Positions 48,191 through 61,890 of a stretch of 64,000 nt of DNA are shown one piece after another. Source of the DNA: Paralvinella palmiformis (Eukaryota; Annelida; Polychaeta; Terebellida; Alvinellidae); NCBI GenBank assembly GCA_025642065.1, contig JAODUP010000859.1, forward strand, positions 1 through 64,000. Reading direction: 5' to 3'. Each line of letters starts with the position of its first letter. The first letter of the stretch is position 1. The translations under genes and the position numbers were made by a program. The notes under the pieces were generated by a model that saw only the letters and a program-made list of their open reading frames with translations, did no database searches and was not told the DNA's origin.

Positions 48191-51100
48191 TTTTGCTGAA
48201 GAACCACATGTTGCCATTATACATCACGTGACAGAAATCGAACATCTGGTATACAGAACTATTAGTATTGAGGATTAAAATGAATATCATATAGCTGAGC
48301 ACTAGTGACACACACACATACACACACACTCGCACGCACGCACGCACACGCAGACACACAATCACATACACGCAAAAACAAATACGCACAAATACAAATT
48401 TAGATGCGTGATGAAATTTATATCTGCATCTCACAAAACCATTAACACAAACTATTTGCTATCTATTTGACACACGCACACACACACACACACAAACTCA
48501 GACAAACACACACACACACACAACATAGTCTCTCAGCCCGCAGTATTAACACCGATAATAATCTGTGTGGGAATTGTCCTTGCACAAAATACAGGCTGAC
48601 ATACAGATATCTGACAAGTATTTTATACTGATAAAAATATGAAGTGGTCACACTCACGGCATAGATATACTGGTATTTAAAACTAAAAAAAACATACTGT
48701 AGTTGGAGGTTAACCTCCTAAATGTGCAAATGTAAAACCCTGTATTCTGGGTAGCCTATAGCGGGTACATTACCTTCTCTCACTAACATGTTCTATCTAT
48801 TGTTAAACAATGGTTTATTACAAAAGAAATTGATCCTTAGTTGAAGGGAGTTTAATTTAGTGGTTGTTTGTCATTATCTGTATATGTGATGATAAGGTGA
48901 TTGTTAGCTCTAGTATGATGAGGGTGTGAGAGTCGTATTGTGTGGGTGTGCACGCACACGACCGTGCATGATAGAGAGAGCATGTATGTATAAAAACATA
49001 GTTAACATAGGTGTATGGGTACCTGTTTATATTTGTTTGTCTGTATGTCCTGTATGTCTGTCTGCCTCTCCATCTGTCTCAGACTCTCTATGTCTAAGTG
49101 ATTAAATGCTATATTTACCTTCAGCGACATTGGCATTATGCCTAAGTGTGTATTTTAGGGACCATTTAATTATCTCAGTGAAATACCTCAGAACGTGTTT
49201 CCACATTTTATTACATAATTCATACACATAAATTTATGCAACATGACTCATCTATGTTGGTAATTGAAATTATTTCAATTAGCCAACCTGACTGGATTTT
49301 AGCTATTTAAATCTAACCGCAAATTAAGTGATCTAAAATTAGACCAAACACTAAAATTATTTTCTCTGACGATCTTCCAAAAACAAAAGTCAAATTTATG
49401 CCGTCAATCAATAAGGTTACTGATGAATATGATAATGATGATATTGATAATAACAATTTAATAAAGTACCTTTACCAGCAGTAGCCAATCATTATTACCA
49501 AATCGCTGAAATAATCAGGTGTTCATGTCATCATCTTGCCAGTCTTGCTGGAGGTCGCAATTCACATGGGAATGTTTGGTTACCCTTTCGTTTGATGTTA
49601 TTGTTAATGGCTAAAAAATAACTTGCATGATAACATTTCATAGACAACCACTTGTCAAATGTCGGTAAAAGGCTTCATTGTACAAGTTTAGTAAAAAGAA
49701 ATACCACATAAACACCTGCATAAAGAATTAAGAGTTCTAAAGATGGCTGCATCCATGAAGTGGGTTGTCATTAAGAAAAATCTTTGATGACAACATTGAA
49801 CGCGATGCTTGGATGATAAGTCAACTGGACATAGTTGCTTAACAAATCCTTACAGGTGGAACAACAGGTAAGTAAAAAGATGGTGACTGGCATTCATGAT
49901 CAAAGGAAATCCTAGGAACAGAACGATCGGATCCCAGTAAATAGGGCTTTATGTATTATATCATAGATAGGTGTTCACTTGCATCAAAAAATTTAAACAA
50001 ATATTTGACCAACAATGTGGACGCGCACACGCACGCCACACACACACACACACACATAACAGAGAGAGCTTTATTTCCATACATGCAGAGAAACTTATGT
50101 GAAATGGCACTGGCTCACAGATTAGTATATTATTTCCTCTCCAACTTTTATAACGTCAATCATCTATGACCACCTAGAGAAACATCCCACTCAATCAAAA
50201 CAGAAAAACAATAACACCATATAAAAAACATCAAGTGAGATGGATGTTTACAGAACAAACTGTAGCAAACATTATACATCCCTAAGTCATCAGGCATAAA
50301 CAAACAAATGGAATTTTAATTCACCAACACCAATACAGTGAAACTTTGATACACACAACCAAAAATAGTTGTTCTATAATTGGGCTGAGTGAAATATCTG
50401 ATATTACTGCTATCATTGGAGGTATCAGAATTATAGCTACATTATATTATATTTACTAATACACATAAATATAACTTTGTTTTCTAATCAGGTAGTGGTC
50501 ATTTGGTCATAATTCTATAAGATTTATAAACATTGCGAAAACCTGGAAAGCACGCCTTTACTTTATGATACATACAAATAGATTATGTTAATCAATTTAC
50601 AAAACTGACTTGATTTCTTCCTAAATGTTCATTGTCATTAGCCATTCCTCATCGACAAACTGCTCAAGACCCTCCTCATGACCCTTTAACCCCCTCTGTC
50701 TGATAATGACGTAAAATAACTTCTTATGTCCAATACCGGGATTTCTATTTTAATACAAATGCATTAAAACTGCTATTCTATGGATACCACACATTTCTTC
50801 TGGAACAAGGATGCGATAAGAGTAGACACACGTCTGACGATAGACGGATTACTGGACTGGTCATCATTTCATGGATGAAGCTGCTGTTGACTAGAAACCT
50901 TCACAGATTTATAACACTCATAGCAGCATTAATTGTCTTCTACGTCACCACATTATCAACTGATCTATTATGGTGTGTTATAACTGACCATCAAAGGTTG
51001 TTGTAGGTTGGTGGACTATGTGAAGCCTGGCCATTGATTTTTGTGGACAAACTTCACTCCGATATTACAGCTTGGCTTATAGACGATGATTGGCACAAAT

Positions 51101-52689
51101 ACTATGTGTAATGTGTCATATAGTATCGATCAACTATCTGTCTGATAACACACACGCATGCGCGCGCGCACGCACGCACGCACACACACCACTACTATAA
51201 TAACATCTATCCACGCCCGTAACATCCCACAGCAAACTGATATCTAGCCAAATATTTTCTTTCTAAAATGAAATTTGTTGTATTTCTCAACAAAAAAATC
51301 CATAAATATTCCTAATGAAACTTCCACTAAAATAACAGATGTACAACTGAATACAATTATAAGGATGGTTAATTTAGACAGACCAGTCAAAATAACCAAA
51401 ACTGTCAAACATACATTTGTCGATTAATTTTTGATTGATTGATTTTGTTTCATGATGGGATAGCAAACGAAAGTGCAAGCACCTATTTCTAGTGTCATTG
51501 ATGAATTATCATTATGACCCCCCCCAAAAAAAACCCACACCAAGTAATTTATAAAAAACAACTATTTTTCTCCTGGAACAAGAGATCCTAAAGTGAACAG
51601 AATTATTGTGGAAGTACAGAAAAGACCGTAGATGATTAAGCTCAACACTGTCATTTAACTAATTAGGATCTAGGACTTGTTTGATGGGAGAATTTGACTC
51701 TCCATGAGGCAGTCACTACCAGCGCATTTAAACTCTATAACACACACACACACACACACACACAACATATATATCGTCAAACCCGACAACAACAAACATT
51801 ACCTAACTGACCGCCAGAATCCTACCGGATGTCAATCAGATGCAGAGTATTATATATATATGCCACTAATTTGCCAATTCTCTCTAACAATCATCAGATT
51901 GACATGGTCTGTTCATAAATATGTCTAATGGTAAGAAGAATCTGACACAATCGTGATAACAATAAGTGAATAACAAAAATATTTTATTTATTTAGAGTTG
52001 ATGGTAGGCAGGTATTATTGTAGGTAAGGATTATAGTAGACAATGAAGATGATATGATGATACTTTAAAGCTGAACAATGACATGATACAATTAACGAGA
52101 GAGAGAGAGAGAGAGGGGGAAGGAAAAAGTGTGAGAGAGATAGAAAGTGGAGGGAGAGAAAGAGAACACAGAAATATTACGCTAGTTTTCTAAATTCATC
52201 AGTGGCTTTCCCCCAGACAGGGTCTACCTTTAATGCTCTTCACCGTAAAACACTTCATAAACTGACAGGCGATTTACAGATCTAAACGCAAAGTTCCTAT
52301 AATATGTTGTCAGCCAATTCAAGTCAAATATTACCGAAATGCTCGATTTACACAGTTAACCTCTTCAACAGAGTTCCGCCAATATAACCAAAGTAGATTG
52401 TTTTATATCGTTTTCCTTCCAAAACACAGAAGATTAAAATGAACACTCAAACAGCTGTTAACACAGGACAGTGGGAATACCCGGACAACTGTCTATTACG
52501 TGACTGGATCTTGTTTTATGAACTTCTTCCGCCATCGTTGAGAGGAGAGCAGTTTGGGAAGATTGTGTTGGGTCAAATAGGTCTCAGGCTGATAACCCAT
52601 TCTGTCTGCTTTATAAATGGTCAGTACTGTTTATGACATGTTCTGTAAACGATATGTGAGCTTGAGAGCCAGTCAGCAGTTTGTTAAGA

Positions 52690-52790
52690 ATAGCCTCGGC
52701 GCTATAGTCACACCTGGGACAGTCATGGCCGAGGTAAGAGTACCTGCCTATTGAAACATCCTACTATACTAAGATAGGGATGAATCGGAT
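52690..52790 (-). mobile_element. tRNA-derived SINE, family B, 3' part
   Basis: The 3' region is clear (TAGCCTCGGCGCTATAGTCA, CACCTGGGACAGTCATGGCC). The head is diverged after GATGAATCGGATTCTG. Confidence 0.55.
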
Positions 52791-52886
52791 TCTGCTATCA
52801 GAGCACCGTTTGCACACACACACATGCACGCACGCACACACGCATACACACGAACGAACGAACGCACACATATATACATTTACTAT

Positions 52887-52919
52887 CTAACATAGGCTTT
52901 AGTTAATCTGGCTAAGATG
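52887..52919 (+). repeat. Dispersed 33-bp repeat, copy 2
   Basis: Second copy of the 35298-35330 sequence, placed between two CA/GCAC microsatellite tracts. Confidence 0.7.
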
Positions 52920-53549
52920 CGCACGCACGCACACACACACACACACAGAGAGAGAACAGAGAGAGCTGTATACTAGAAGACTGGAAACATCGTCTTTTCT
53001 GGTGTCAACCACAACAAAAAAAAACATCACAAACAAGAGGTTCGTTTCAGTGACAAAGCAGTGACAACATTAACGACGGCGACAACAACAACGACCAGAT
53101 CAACGACCATCACACAACAAGAGCAGATGGTCTCCGACGACACATGCTAATATTAAAGAAGGAAAACAGAGATAAAACGGCTCTGAAATATAATACAGAC
53201 AGCTGTATTGTGGGGGTAGGTTGAGTGATATAATGGTGCTTATTTCTCTTAATTTCACTGATGATGATATTTATTAATGAATATGATAAAAATAATGATG
53301 TTCAGCATCATTATTATCAGTAGAAGAACCATTCACTTTTATCTATTATATATATATATAAATATTGTATGAATATCACTTAGTTCTAAGAACTCCGGGA
53401 CAAGTAAGATGCAAGTAAAAGTTGGAAACATTAAATGACCTTTTGGGGGTCAATTTTGTCTCACGTACCAAGATGGCGGGACCATTGTTACATGAACACT
53501 AACAACTGTGCCATTCTAGTTTAATGGTTAGTGAAGCAACAAAATTCTA

Positions 53550-53573
53550 CCTACCTACCTACCTCCCTCCCTC

Positions 53574-53612
<39 letters not shown>
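53550..53612. repeat. TACC/TCCC/TA compound microsatellite
   Basis: (CTAC)n, (CTCC)n and (AT)n runs are adjacent. Confidence 0.93.
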
Positions 53613-53613
<1 letters not shown>

Positions 53614-54136
53614 CTTAATAACACGTGTTTGATACAATCTCAGTATGTGCTTATTAGCAAATTAGCTAATTGTACAATTTCAACATAAAGTTACCTGATA
53701 CATTTCCATATGTATCAGATTGGCAATCTACTTACAACATCTGCTGTCACAATACTGTCATCAAACAGAGAGTGTACTTCAACATCTCTACGACAACTCT
53801 GGCTTTTAAATATCAGCAAAATCAAGTAGCAGTTTTGTTGTATGGTGGGTGAGTGTAATGTATCAACATTATTGCTATAGCTGGCAGCTGGTATGATAGA
53901 CACGAGTTATGATAGAAGCAACAGTTTATATTATTAGGTGGCTCTGATAATGCTGTGTGTGTGTTTGAGTGTGTGTGTGTGTGTGAATGGGGGGGGGGGT
54001 TTATATCCGGCTATGGGAAGATGTAGTGCGCTGTCAAATGTCAAGTTTCTCCGTTGGTTAGCAAAGCCCGATTAGGTCTGTGTTACAGAGATTAGGCCAT
54101 GCACAGCTTCAAGCAGCCATATCCATACGATCACAC

Positions 54137-54176
<40 letters not shown>

Positions 54177-54368
54177 ACACCAAATACGTACAAGCTTGCA
54201 ATCAATAGATAAGTGATATCTAGCTATCTAGTTTCATCACAGACTATCACATAATCATATATTAGCTATATTAAAATAGTTTACAGTTACAATAAAATAA
54301 CACTTTTGTAAGCAATATGGCTGTATCACTGTAATCTGATAATACTAATATAATAACTAATATTGGTG

Positions 54369-54409
<41 letters not shown>

Positions 54410-55324
54410 GGTGAGTCAGCGAGTGAGTAGAGTGATTTTGTTCAATCAAAGCACTGGTCACTTGGAGCACACGATCCAAGGGATGACTCATCGAATGGTA
54501 ACACAGGGATCTGTGCAATCTCTGAAGGTCGTAATGGTGGTGAAGGCAAGGATGAAATACCATTCATACTGGATCAAGGAGTGGATACCCATCTTAAACA
54601 TATTATGACCAACGACCTAGTTACTGACACACGGATTTTATTGTTGATAGAAAGGCAAATAATAATAATAATAATACAATATCTAAAATATCTAGCACAA
54701 ACACACACGCACGCACATTTATTTATTAATATGTGGGTCCTTCTATTTATCATAAGCATGCTAGATCTGAATTATGATATACAATAAAACATGTGTTAAA
54801 TCGCCCCCACCCCCACCCCCTGCATCACTTCAATTTACTCAGACTCAGAGTGGTCCTTAAATACACAAGTTCAGGTTGCGTGACGAACAATGATGGCCAG
54901 TGAATCATAGACTATAACTTGTTGTTCTCTAGGTTTTAAGACAGTTAATCTAATAAAAAGGACAGTCATAGCGAACTTCTACTGTCAATAATACAACTGT
55001 AAGCATTATCACATTGTGAACATTCCTGAATTTTAACAAAGCTGTCATAATCGTGTTGTCATAAGCGGTGTTGCAGCCCAAACACAAAAAAACCAGTACA
55101 GGAACTGAAACAGCACCTGGAGTGGCCAATTATTTAAAACAGTTGACACATGAATACTGGATCAAGGATTCAAATAACTAGTAATTTCTTGCTGACTAAA
55201 ATAATGGCTTCTTATAACTGATGACGTCAAATACTACTATTAGTAAGTTGGATATTAAAATGATATTCCTATTACCAGGATCTAGAGATATCTTTCACAC
55301 CTTTCTGTCTGAGTGAATTGGTGT

Positions 55325-55425
55325 TCTGATGGAGCCAAGGTAATAGAGGGCTGCACTGTAAGCCTATAGGCTGTTTGTTGGAATCCATCTTATACCTGTA
55401 TTTGTGGGATATGCTTTCTTACACT
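55325..55425 (+). mobile_element. tRNA-derived SINE, family B, partial
   Basis: Forward copy recognised by GGGCTGCACTGTAAGCCTAT, GTTGGAATCCATCTTATACC and TGTATTTGTGGGATATGCTT. Confidence 0.5.
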
Positions 55426-55544
55426 GAGCCACCTCTCAGCCATATCTCTCACATGTTACAGCTCAAATTCTATTTGGGCCAATTCTATGTCATTTAATAT
55501 AATATAATGTTATATAATCCTTCCCTTTATGTAAAATGTTGCTG

Positions 55545-55704
55545 TTTTACAGCCATTTTATGCACAAGCTAGGCTAAATGGGCCAAGCTACCTCCAAAGG
55601 TAATAAGGCAAAGTGAAAGATGAAACACCCTTCTGACTAGCCCGGCCAGCGTTTGAACCCAGGTGCTATAGATCTGTGGCCAACCCCACTACCAGTTAGG
55701 CCAC
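55545..55704 (-). mobile_element. tRNA-derived SINE, family A
   Basis: Reverse copy with GGCTAAATGGGCCAAGCTAC, GATGAAACACCCTTCTGACT and the B box complement CAGCGTTTGAACCCAGGTG. A 13-base ATATAATATAATG occurs at 55497-55509 and 55707-55719 and may be the target-site duplication, though it is low complexity. Confidence 0.75.
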
Positions 55705-56491
55705 GGATATAATATAATGGGGTTATAATAAAAATAACAATAACATTAATAATTGATAGTAATAACTAATACAAGATAAACAACTAGATGTCAATAGTTC
55801 ACTGGCACAAAATACTAATAATAGACAGGTGGGGTGACTAGGTACAACTCAATCAGAGCTATGAAATTAGTGCCAATGCATTAAGATCATCAATTGATCC
55901 GGATTAAATATGCTGAACAATTAATCAATTACCGGAAACTACATCTTTCTGGTGATATTAGTAATGTTTAACCGATATTTATGCCAAGTGGCAAAACACG
56001 ATCTGAGCTGAGAGCATACAAGTTGTGACTCACATGCTCTAATATTCCATACAGGCACGTAACATGCAGTATACCATTACACTACTACGGTGATTATTGC
56101 ATACTTCATTCTGGCTGGAAGAGTACGTCACCAAATCAGTAAGGATTCGAAGCCAGTGAACACATATTATTGTTTAAAACACTACCCTCCAATAATTAAC
56201 CTTACGTTAATGAAGACTGACACACCATCCAGTTCCGCCATCTGTCAATAATATTTTACCGAAATATAATATCTCATCAGGCAAATCAGATTCTTAAAGG
56301 TTGACAGTTACCTGCGGGTATCTTTCTGAAAGACTTAATCACTGAGAAGGCTTCTTTCTGTAAAACATCGTTAAACTGATAATGATAAGTGATTTATCTA
56401 GTGACGTGGTTAGTTTGTGTGTTGGTAAGATAAAGAGAGCAGTTAGTGGGTGTAAACCTTTAAACTAACAAGGAGGTAAACAATTGATAAA

Positions 56492-56492
<1 letters not shown>

Positions 56493-56538
<46 letters not shown>

Positions 56539-56582
56539 GATGGGTTATGGTTTATACTATCACAATTGTGTACATGGGTCTG

Positions 56583-56617
<35 letters not shown>
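56493..56617. repeat. Paired AT microsatellites
   Basis: AT runs at 56493-56534 and 56588-56616 lie just left of the possible DNA transposon. Confidence 0.93.
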
Positions 56618-56619
<2 letters not shown>

Positions 56620-56776
56620 GGGTCTGGTGGGTGTGGGTGTACACACATTCAATTGTAATTATTTTTATCACTCCACTATATAACAACTCAACAATACCTA
56701 GAGTAAAGCAGTGTCCGACATTAATGCTCGACCGCGACCAGTGTTTCAATGACCGGTCTAGTATCAGTGCCACAGT

Positions 56777-58576
56777 ACTGGACCAGCCGGTCTAGTGTCC
56801 ATTTTAATGGAAAACAATTTTAAAAACCGGCTACCCGACAAATAACCAAGCTCATGATATGTTTATTAACTTGTGACATATCAAAGGACAAACACACAAA
56901 TAACTTCACTGGCGATATTTCGTCAGATCTACGACACATGCCTTCCATCTATGAATCAACTTGGCTTAAAACCTGGCAACGTCACAATTCACCCCTTCCC
57001 GAATGACCAATTTTCTGCAATTTATCTGAATATGTAAATGATCCTTCCCAAAAAAGACAAAAGTTGTACAAGCTAAAATCCCTCAGCTGCAATTTCAGCA
57101 TTTTTTTCTCTTTCAATTCTTGTCATGTTTTCCCGGTATGGGTGTTTGATAAAAATGTTGTGATTTGTAAAAGGAGTGAAGGAGTCAAGTGTACCAAAAT
57201 TATAAGTTGACAAACCATCAACTAGATCTCAAGCAGAATACAAAAAAATAAGCGCAAACAAACGTTCAAATCACACCGAAAAATTGGTAAGATAGCTTAC
57301 TTATAATTATAACTACGTGCATATGAAAGCGTTGTGTTCATCTTTTTGATACTACACTGGAATGTTGCCAAATAAATAAAACCAATCAAAAAGCTGCCGA
57401 TGAGTCCGGGTTTTCATGCGTACTGAATGGGTTAAAGTTATTGCTCCCGATATCCTGACCTTGAATCTCTTCCGTAAAACGAGTAACTGACGCCATGCAT
57501 GTATAAAAGTGTGGTTAAAGCATTTCTTTCGTGGCCAATATCCTTTTCAGATTTATCCAATAGTAATTAATTTTATTCTAATGATTGATTACTCCGTCAC
57601 TTTTGTCTTGCATCTATTACATACATTGTTTGTATGGGCAGAAAGGCTACAAAAAGCTGGCAGCTATGTGGATAATTAATTATGCGATATTATAGGCACA
57701 CATGCTCAGTGCTTGTATACAAAGAGTGGTGACGTCACAAACAACTTATGAATGACAGCATTTTACTGGCCAAAGGTAGGATAGTACCGAATATCCACGA
57801 TGATTATATACATGGATATTGAATGCTGCCCAGAGACAAACTACGTGTACGCGCGTGCGACATTTTGTTGAACCATTATGCACACTTTAAATTATGATAT
57901 TTAAAGGGGCTTTACACTTATTAAATCAATGTGTTTCACACAAAGAAAATGATATATGCATTTAAAGTCAGGTTTGTTGACACCAAACATGGAGTTGCGG
58001 AAACCACAAGAATTGCAGATTTTACTGCTTGGGCATAACATTACAACAATGATAGGATTGATTTTGGAAACAGTGATGTTGAGGTTATAACAACCCACTT
58101 CAAGGACATACATGAAAACAGTGATGCTAAGATTGATGATAGACACGATAAAAACTAATATTTATGGAAGGCAAGTTGAAGCAGGTCAACTTAAATACGA
58201 ACCATACATTAATAATTAGATTTAGCTTTTTTGTTTATTTATGAAATAAGTCTACTTATAATCTAATCTGCCTATGTAACATCAAACATATAATTTTAAA
58301 ATACAGCACTAAATGATCTGACGACCATTCAGCTGACATGTCCAATTGTTGATAAGGTTGACCCAGATCCTGCAATCCTGAAATTTAAATTAATGGGTTT
58401 TTTCTTTCACCTGAGAAGTCATTTTCATGCTCAAAGTGCAATAAATGACTGTATTTTAATTGTATTTGTTTAACTTTCATGGAGGTCTGATTTTCGTACC
58501 TTTTTGCGCTCACTCGGTCTAGTGTGAGCACTGCAGGTCTAGGGTTAAAATATTTTACTAGACTGGCAGGTCCAGT
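56777..58576. mobile_element. Possible decayed DNA transposon with inverted 20-bp motifs
   Basis: ACTGGACCAGCCGGTCTAGT at 56777-56796 is matched by ACTGGACCTGCCAGTCTAGT on the opposite strand at 58557-58576 (18 of 20). Between them, plus-strand frames near 57959-58140 give VRFVDTKHGVAETTRIADF and, after a stop, RIDFGNSDVEVITTHFKD. The latter loosely resembles hAT-type transposase-derived proteins, but this is a weak recollection. Exact ends and a target-site duplication were not found. Confidence 0.35.
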
Positions 58577-60604
58577 TAGGCTACAAGTTAGTTTCACAAA
58601 CCGGTAAAGTATTATAAATCTATTGTTAATTAGTTTCACTGATGAATCAACCACACAATATAACAAAGAGCTTTGTATCATTGCATCAGTAACTTCACAC
58701 AGTGAAATCGTGTGAACAACTCCACATATGCATGCCCACACCTACATGGACACACAGATTCGTATGTGAATATTTAACTTTTCACTTTAAAAAACAAATC
58801 AAATCTGACAACAAGATACATCACATACCCCAAGCCATTACATCACATGACCCATGACATGACCCAATAAAGCAATGCCATATCTAGGTCATTGACTCTA
58901 TTCACATCAACATACCGTAGCCCAGATCTAGTTATATCCTGTCAGTGTTGTCAATTATCTGTTCAGATTTATCGCATGGCCTCTAATCTGGAAAGCACCA
59001 CCATCAGCACTCCATCATGGAACATTCTGAAATAATAATATATGTGTTGGAATTGTGATAAATTTGATGTCATCAAACAAACAGTGCATTATATTTATAT
59101 ATGGTCATGATAGTTATTAGTTTTGTGCATTAATTAAAGAATTACTGCACGGGACAGGGGTAAGTTATAGGGTGTTTAGACTATTAGAGGTATGAAGTAA
59201 GGTATAATGAGTTAATGTTGGTACACCTCTTAGTTTATAACTAATGCTCTTAGGCTCACTTGCTCATTACCCCCCCCCCCCTCTCTCATTGTCTCTGTGT
59301 GTATATATGTGTGCGCTCTTGCATATATACATACCTGGACATGTATAAATGGAAGCCCCCCTCCACACACAGATACCCGTATATAACAGATTATACACAC
59401 CAAGCAAAAATAACAAAACAGTCTATAGCTAACAATAAAACAATAGTCTTATTACCATCAACATATACATTCTCTGATAAACACAGAGATATCAGGAAAC
59501 TGAGTTTTACTGTCTCTACAATTATCTACAAATAGACCATCATAAAGCTACCACATAAAGTGGATCACTTCAGCCTCACTCCAACTAGATCAACGTTATA
59601 AATTAAATGCTCATAAAACACATACACACAACTCATCTAGCACAAACAGCTGTTACAGAGTCATTGCAAAGGAATATCCTGAAATTCCAGAATATGATTC
59701 CACACTGGACATTGATATTATTATATAAAACAGTGCTAAATCTCAAATTATCAAAACATGATGTTACATAACAACAAATTTGTTATCTCTGAATGAACTG
59801 CCATTAAGAATCCACGGATTTTTATAAATATCTGGATCATGTTATCGTATTGATAGCAAATTATATGAACTAGATATGAATAAAGAGTCATTATCCATCC
59901 TTACATGCGGTGGCACTGGCAATAACAACCTATTTTTATTACTGTTTACAAACAGTAAATAAAAGACAATTGTTTCCATCCTATTGTAATAACATAAATT
60001 TACATAAATCATGGGAAAATTGTAGAAAGTATGCTATAGAATTGAGAAATGTTGATTTTAACAACCATTTTACAATGTGGCTCAGGCATATTGTGTATTG
60101 GTAGTATATTGGTAAATTGAGGCTTTTATTTCACAAACCTTTATTCAATTTCAGATACTGACAGCTATTGTCTGTTAGTGTAGACAATTGTGCATTTCAG
60201 TTTTGTTTTTCTTCTTCAAAATAACACACAGTTAAGCACCATTAAGGTAACAGACATTTAACTATAAAATGTGTATTTACCGGCACTGGGAGACCCACAC
60301 ATTGACCAAATTCTCCTCTGACAATCACTAAAACTACTTTTATTTTATATAGTAATGCCCATGACATCAAGCATTAAGTTTGAGTTTGCCTGAAAGCTGA
60401 ACTGTCAGTAAAGACATTAATCCTCAGCATGTACTGTTGTGTGAGTTTGGGGGTAAATTACTTAGAGAAGACAGGATTTTGTACAATTATGGATGTGTCA
60501 TGCTATAAAAAGGTGCATTGTAGAAAACTCTGCACACTGAGTAAAAGTAAGTATGAAAGCATATAAGACCTCCCAGGTAAGTAAAGTATTGGATACTGAG
60601 TTGA

Positions 60605-60765
60605 GTTGTTTAACCGTGGCACTTGTCACACCCGGATCATATGGCCGTCAGGAGTCCCTGGCCTAGGGTAACAAATCCCACCAACACAGGTTCTGGATAA
60701 GCCGGATTCGGGCTCATAACTTGGAGCTTCACACCACCACAACGCCATCACAGCGTCTGAGGGCC
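60605..60765 (-). mobile_element. tRNA-derived SINE, family B
   Basis: Reverse copy: TTGTCACACCCGGATCATAT, CCACCAACACAGGTTCTGG, CCGGATTCGGGCTCATAAC and a head rich in CACCACAACGCCATC. Confidence 0.7.
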
Positions 60766-60924
60766 TTCTGGCATTTAGTGAAATACTAAAGTTTATTGGC
60801 TTAATCTGATATATGAAGTCAATAATGTTATGTTGTCTATAGGACAGGCTAATTAACCCATGTCTACAGTAATATAGGCTGAATTATACTAGTTAGGTAA
60901 CTCAAAGCAGCCATCATGATAATC

Positions 60925-61385
60925 TATAGCTAGGTCAGTATATAGTCAGAACAGGGTATAGGTAGGTCAGTATATAGCTAGGCCAATACCGATATATAGT
61001 CATAACTGTATATAGCTAGAACAGTGTATAGCTAGGTCAGTATATCATCAGAATAGGGCATAGCCAGGTCAGTATGTAGTCAGAACAGGGTTTACGTAAG
61101 TCAGAATATGGCTAGGTCAGTATATAATTAGGTCAATAATCTCCCATAATGCCTCTACATAATCATATCAGTCAATAGACGAGTGTTTAAGTCCGGTCAG
61201 TATATAGTTAGGTCAGTGTATAGTTACGTCAGTGTATAAGGTGGGTAATTTGTATTGCTAGGCCAGTGTACAGTTACGTCAGTGTATGTCTAGGCCATTT
61301 TATAGTTACATCAGCATATTAGCCCGGTCAGCTGGTCAGTATATATCTAGGCCAGTGTATAGCCAGACCACTATATATCCAGGTC
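60925..61385. repeat. Degenerate minisatellite built on GGTCAGTATATAGCTA
   Basis: A ~14-24-bp unit (GGTCAGTATATAGCTA, TCAGAACAGGGTATAG and variants with GGCCAG) recurs irregularly for about 460 bases and runs into an AT microsatellite at 61387-61418. Confidence 0.85.
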
Positions 61386-61421
<36 letters not shown>

Positions 61422-61737
61422 TTTAAGGCACAGACACGCCAGGCTATATAGACTCCTGAGGACAGAGATGATGACCTGATGTTCTACGTTCTATCATCAC
61501 AACTATCATAACCTCAGTTTAATCAAGTTTCTAACACGTAAACAACAGCTTAAGGTCGGATGGGGAGATACCATATTTAATGTGACTTGATTATAAATGG
61601 AAAACCAGTATTTGTGTGTGAGTGTGCATGTGTGTGTGTGTATTTTACAGACAGTTCCAATAATTATCTGCCTTGTCCCTTACATATAAAACGCTTCTTC
61701 AGCAATACAGTCTGTGTTCCATTGTTTAGCCTTCAGT

Positions 61738-61890
61738 GGCTGGTCACACCTGGGACATTAATCGCTCGGACGGGGCCTGCCATCGGAAACAAACATCACA
61801 AACACCGGTATGAGCTACATTCGAACTCACAACCTAGAGGTTTAAAGCAGCAGCACAGCGCTCTGAATGACTGTGCCATCCGAACGACCT
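61738..61890 (-). mobile_element. tRNA-derived SINE, family B
   Basis: Reverse copy with GGTCACACCTGGGACATTAA, CACAAACACCGGTATGAGCT, ACATTCGAACTCACAACCTA and AGCGCTCTGAATGACTGTGC. It is one of the best preserved members. Confidence 0.78.

Noticed and set aside
47840..48434. Open frames of 125 and 190 codons on the minus strand
   Set aside because: They are encoded by a GA-rich polypurine tract and CA repeats, giving Ser/Leu/Pro and Val/Cys low-complexity peptide.
58385..58741. A 118-codon minus-strand frame
   Set aside because: It spans the right-hand inverted motif and has no recognisable domain; treated as chance within decayed repeat sequence.
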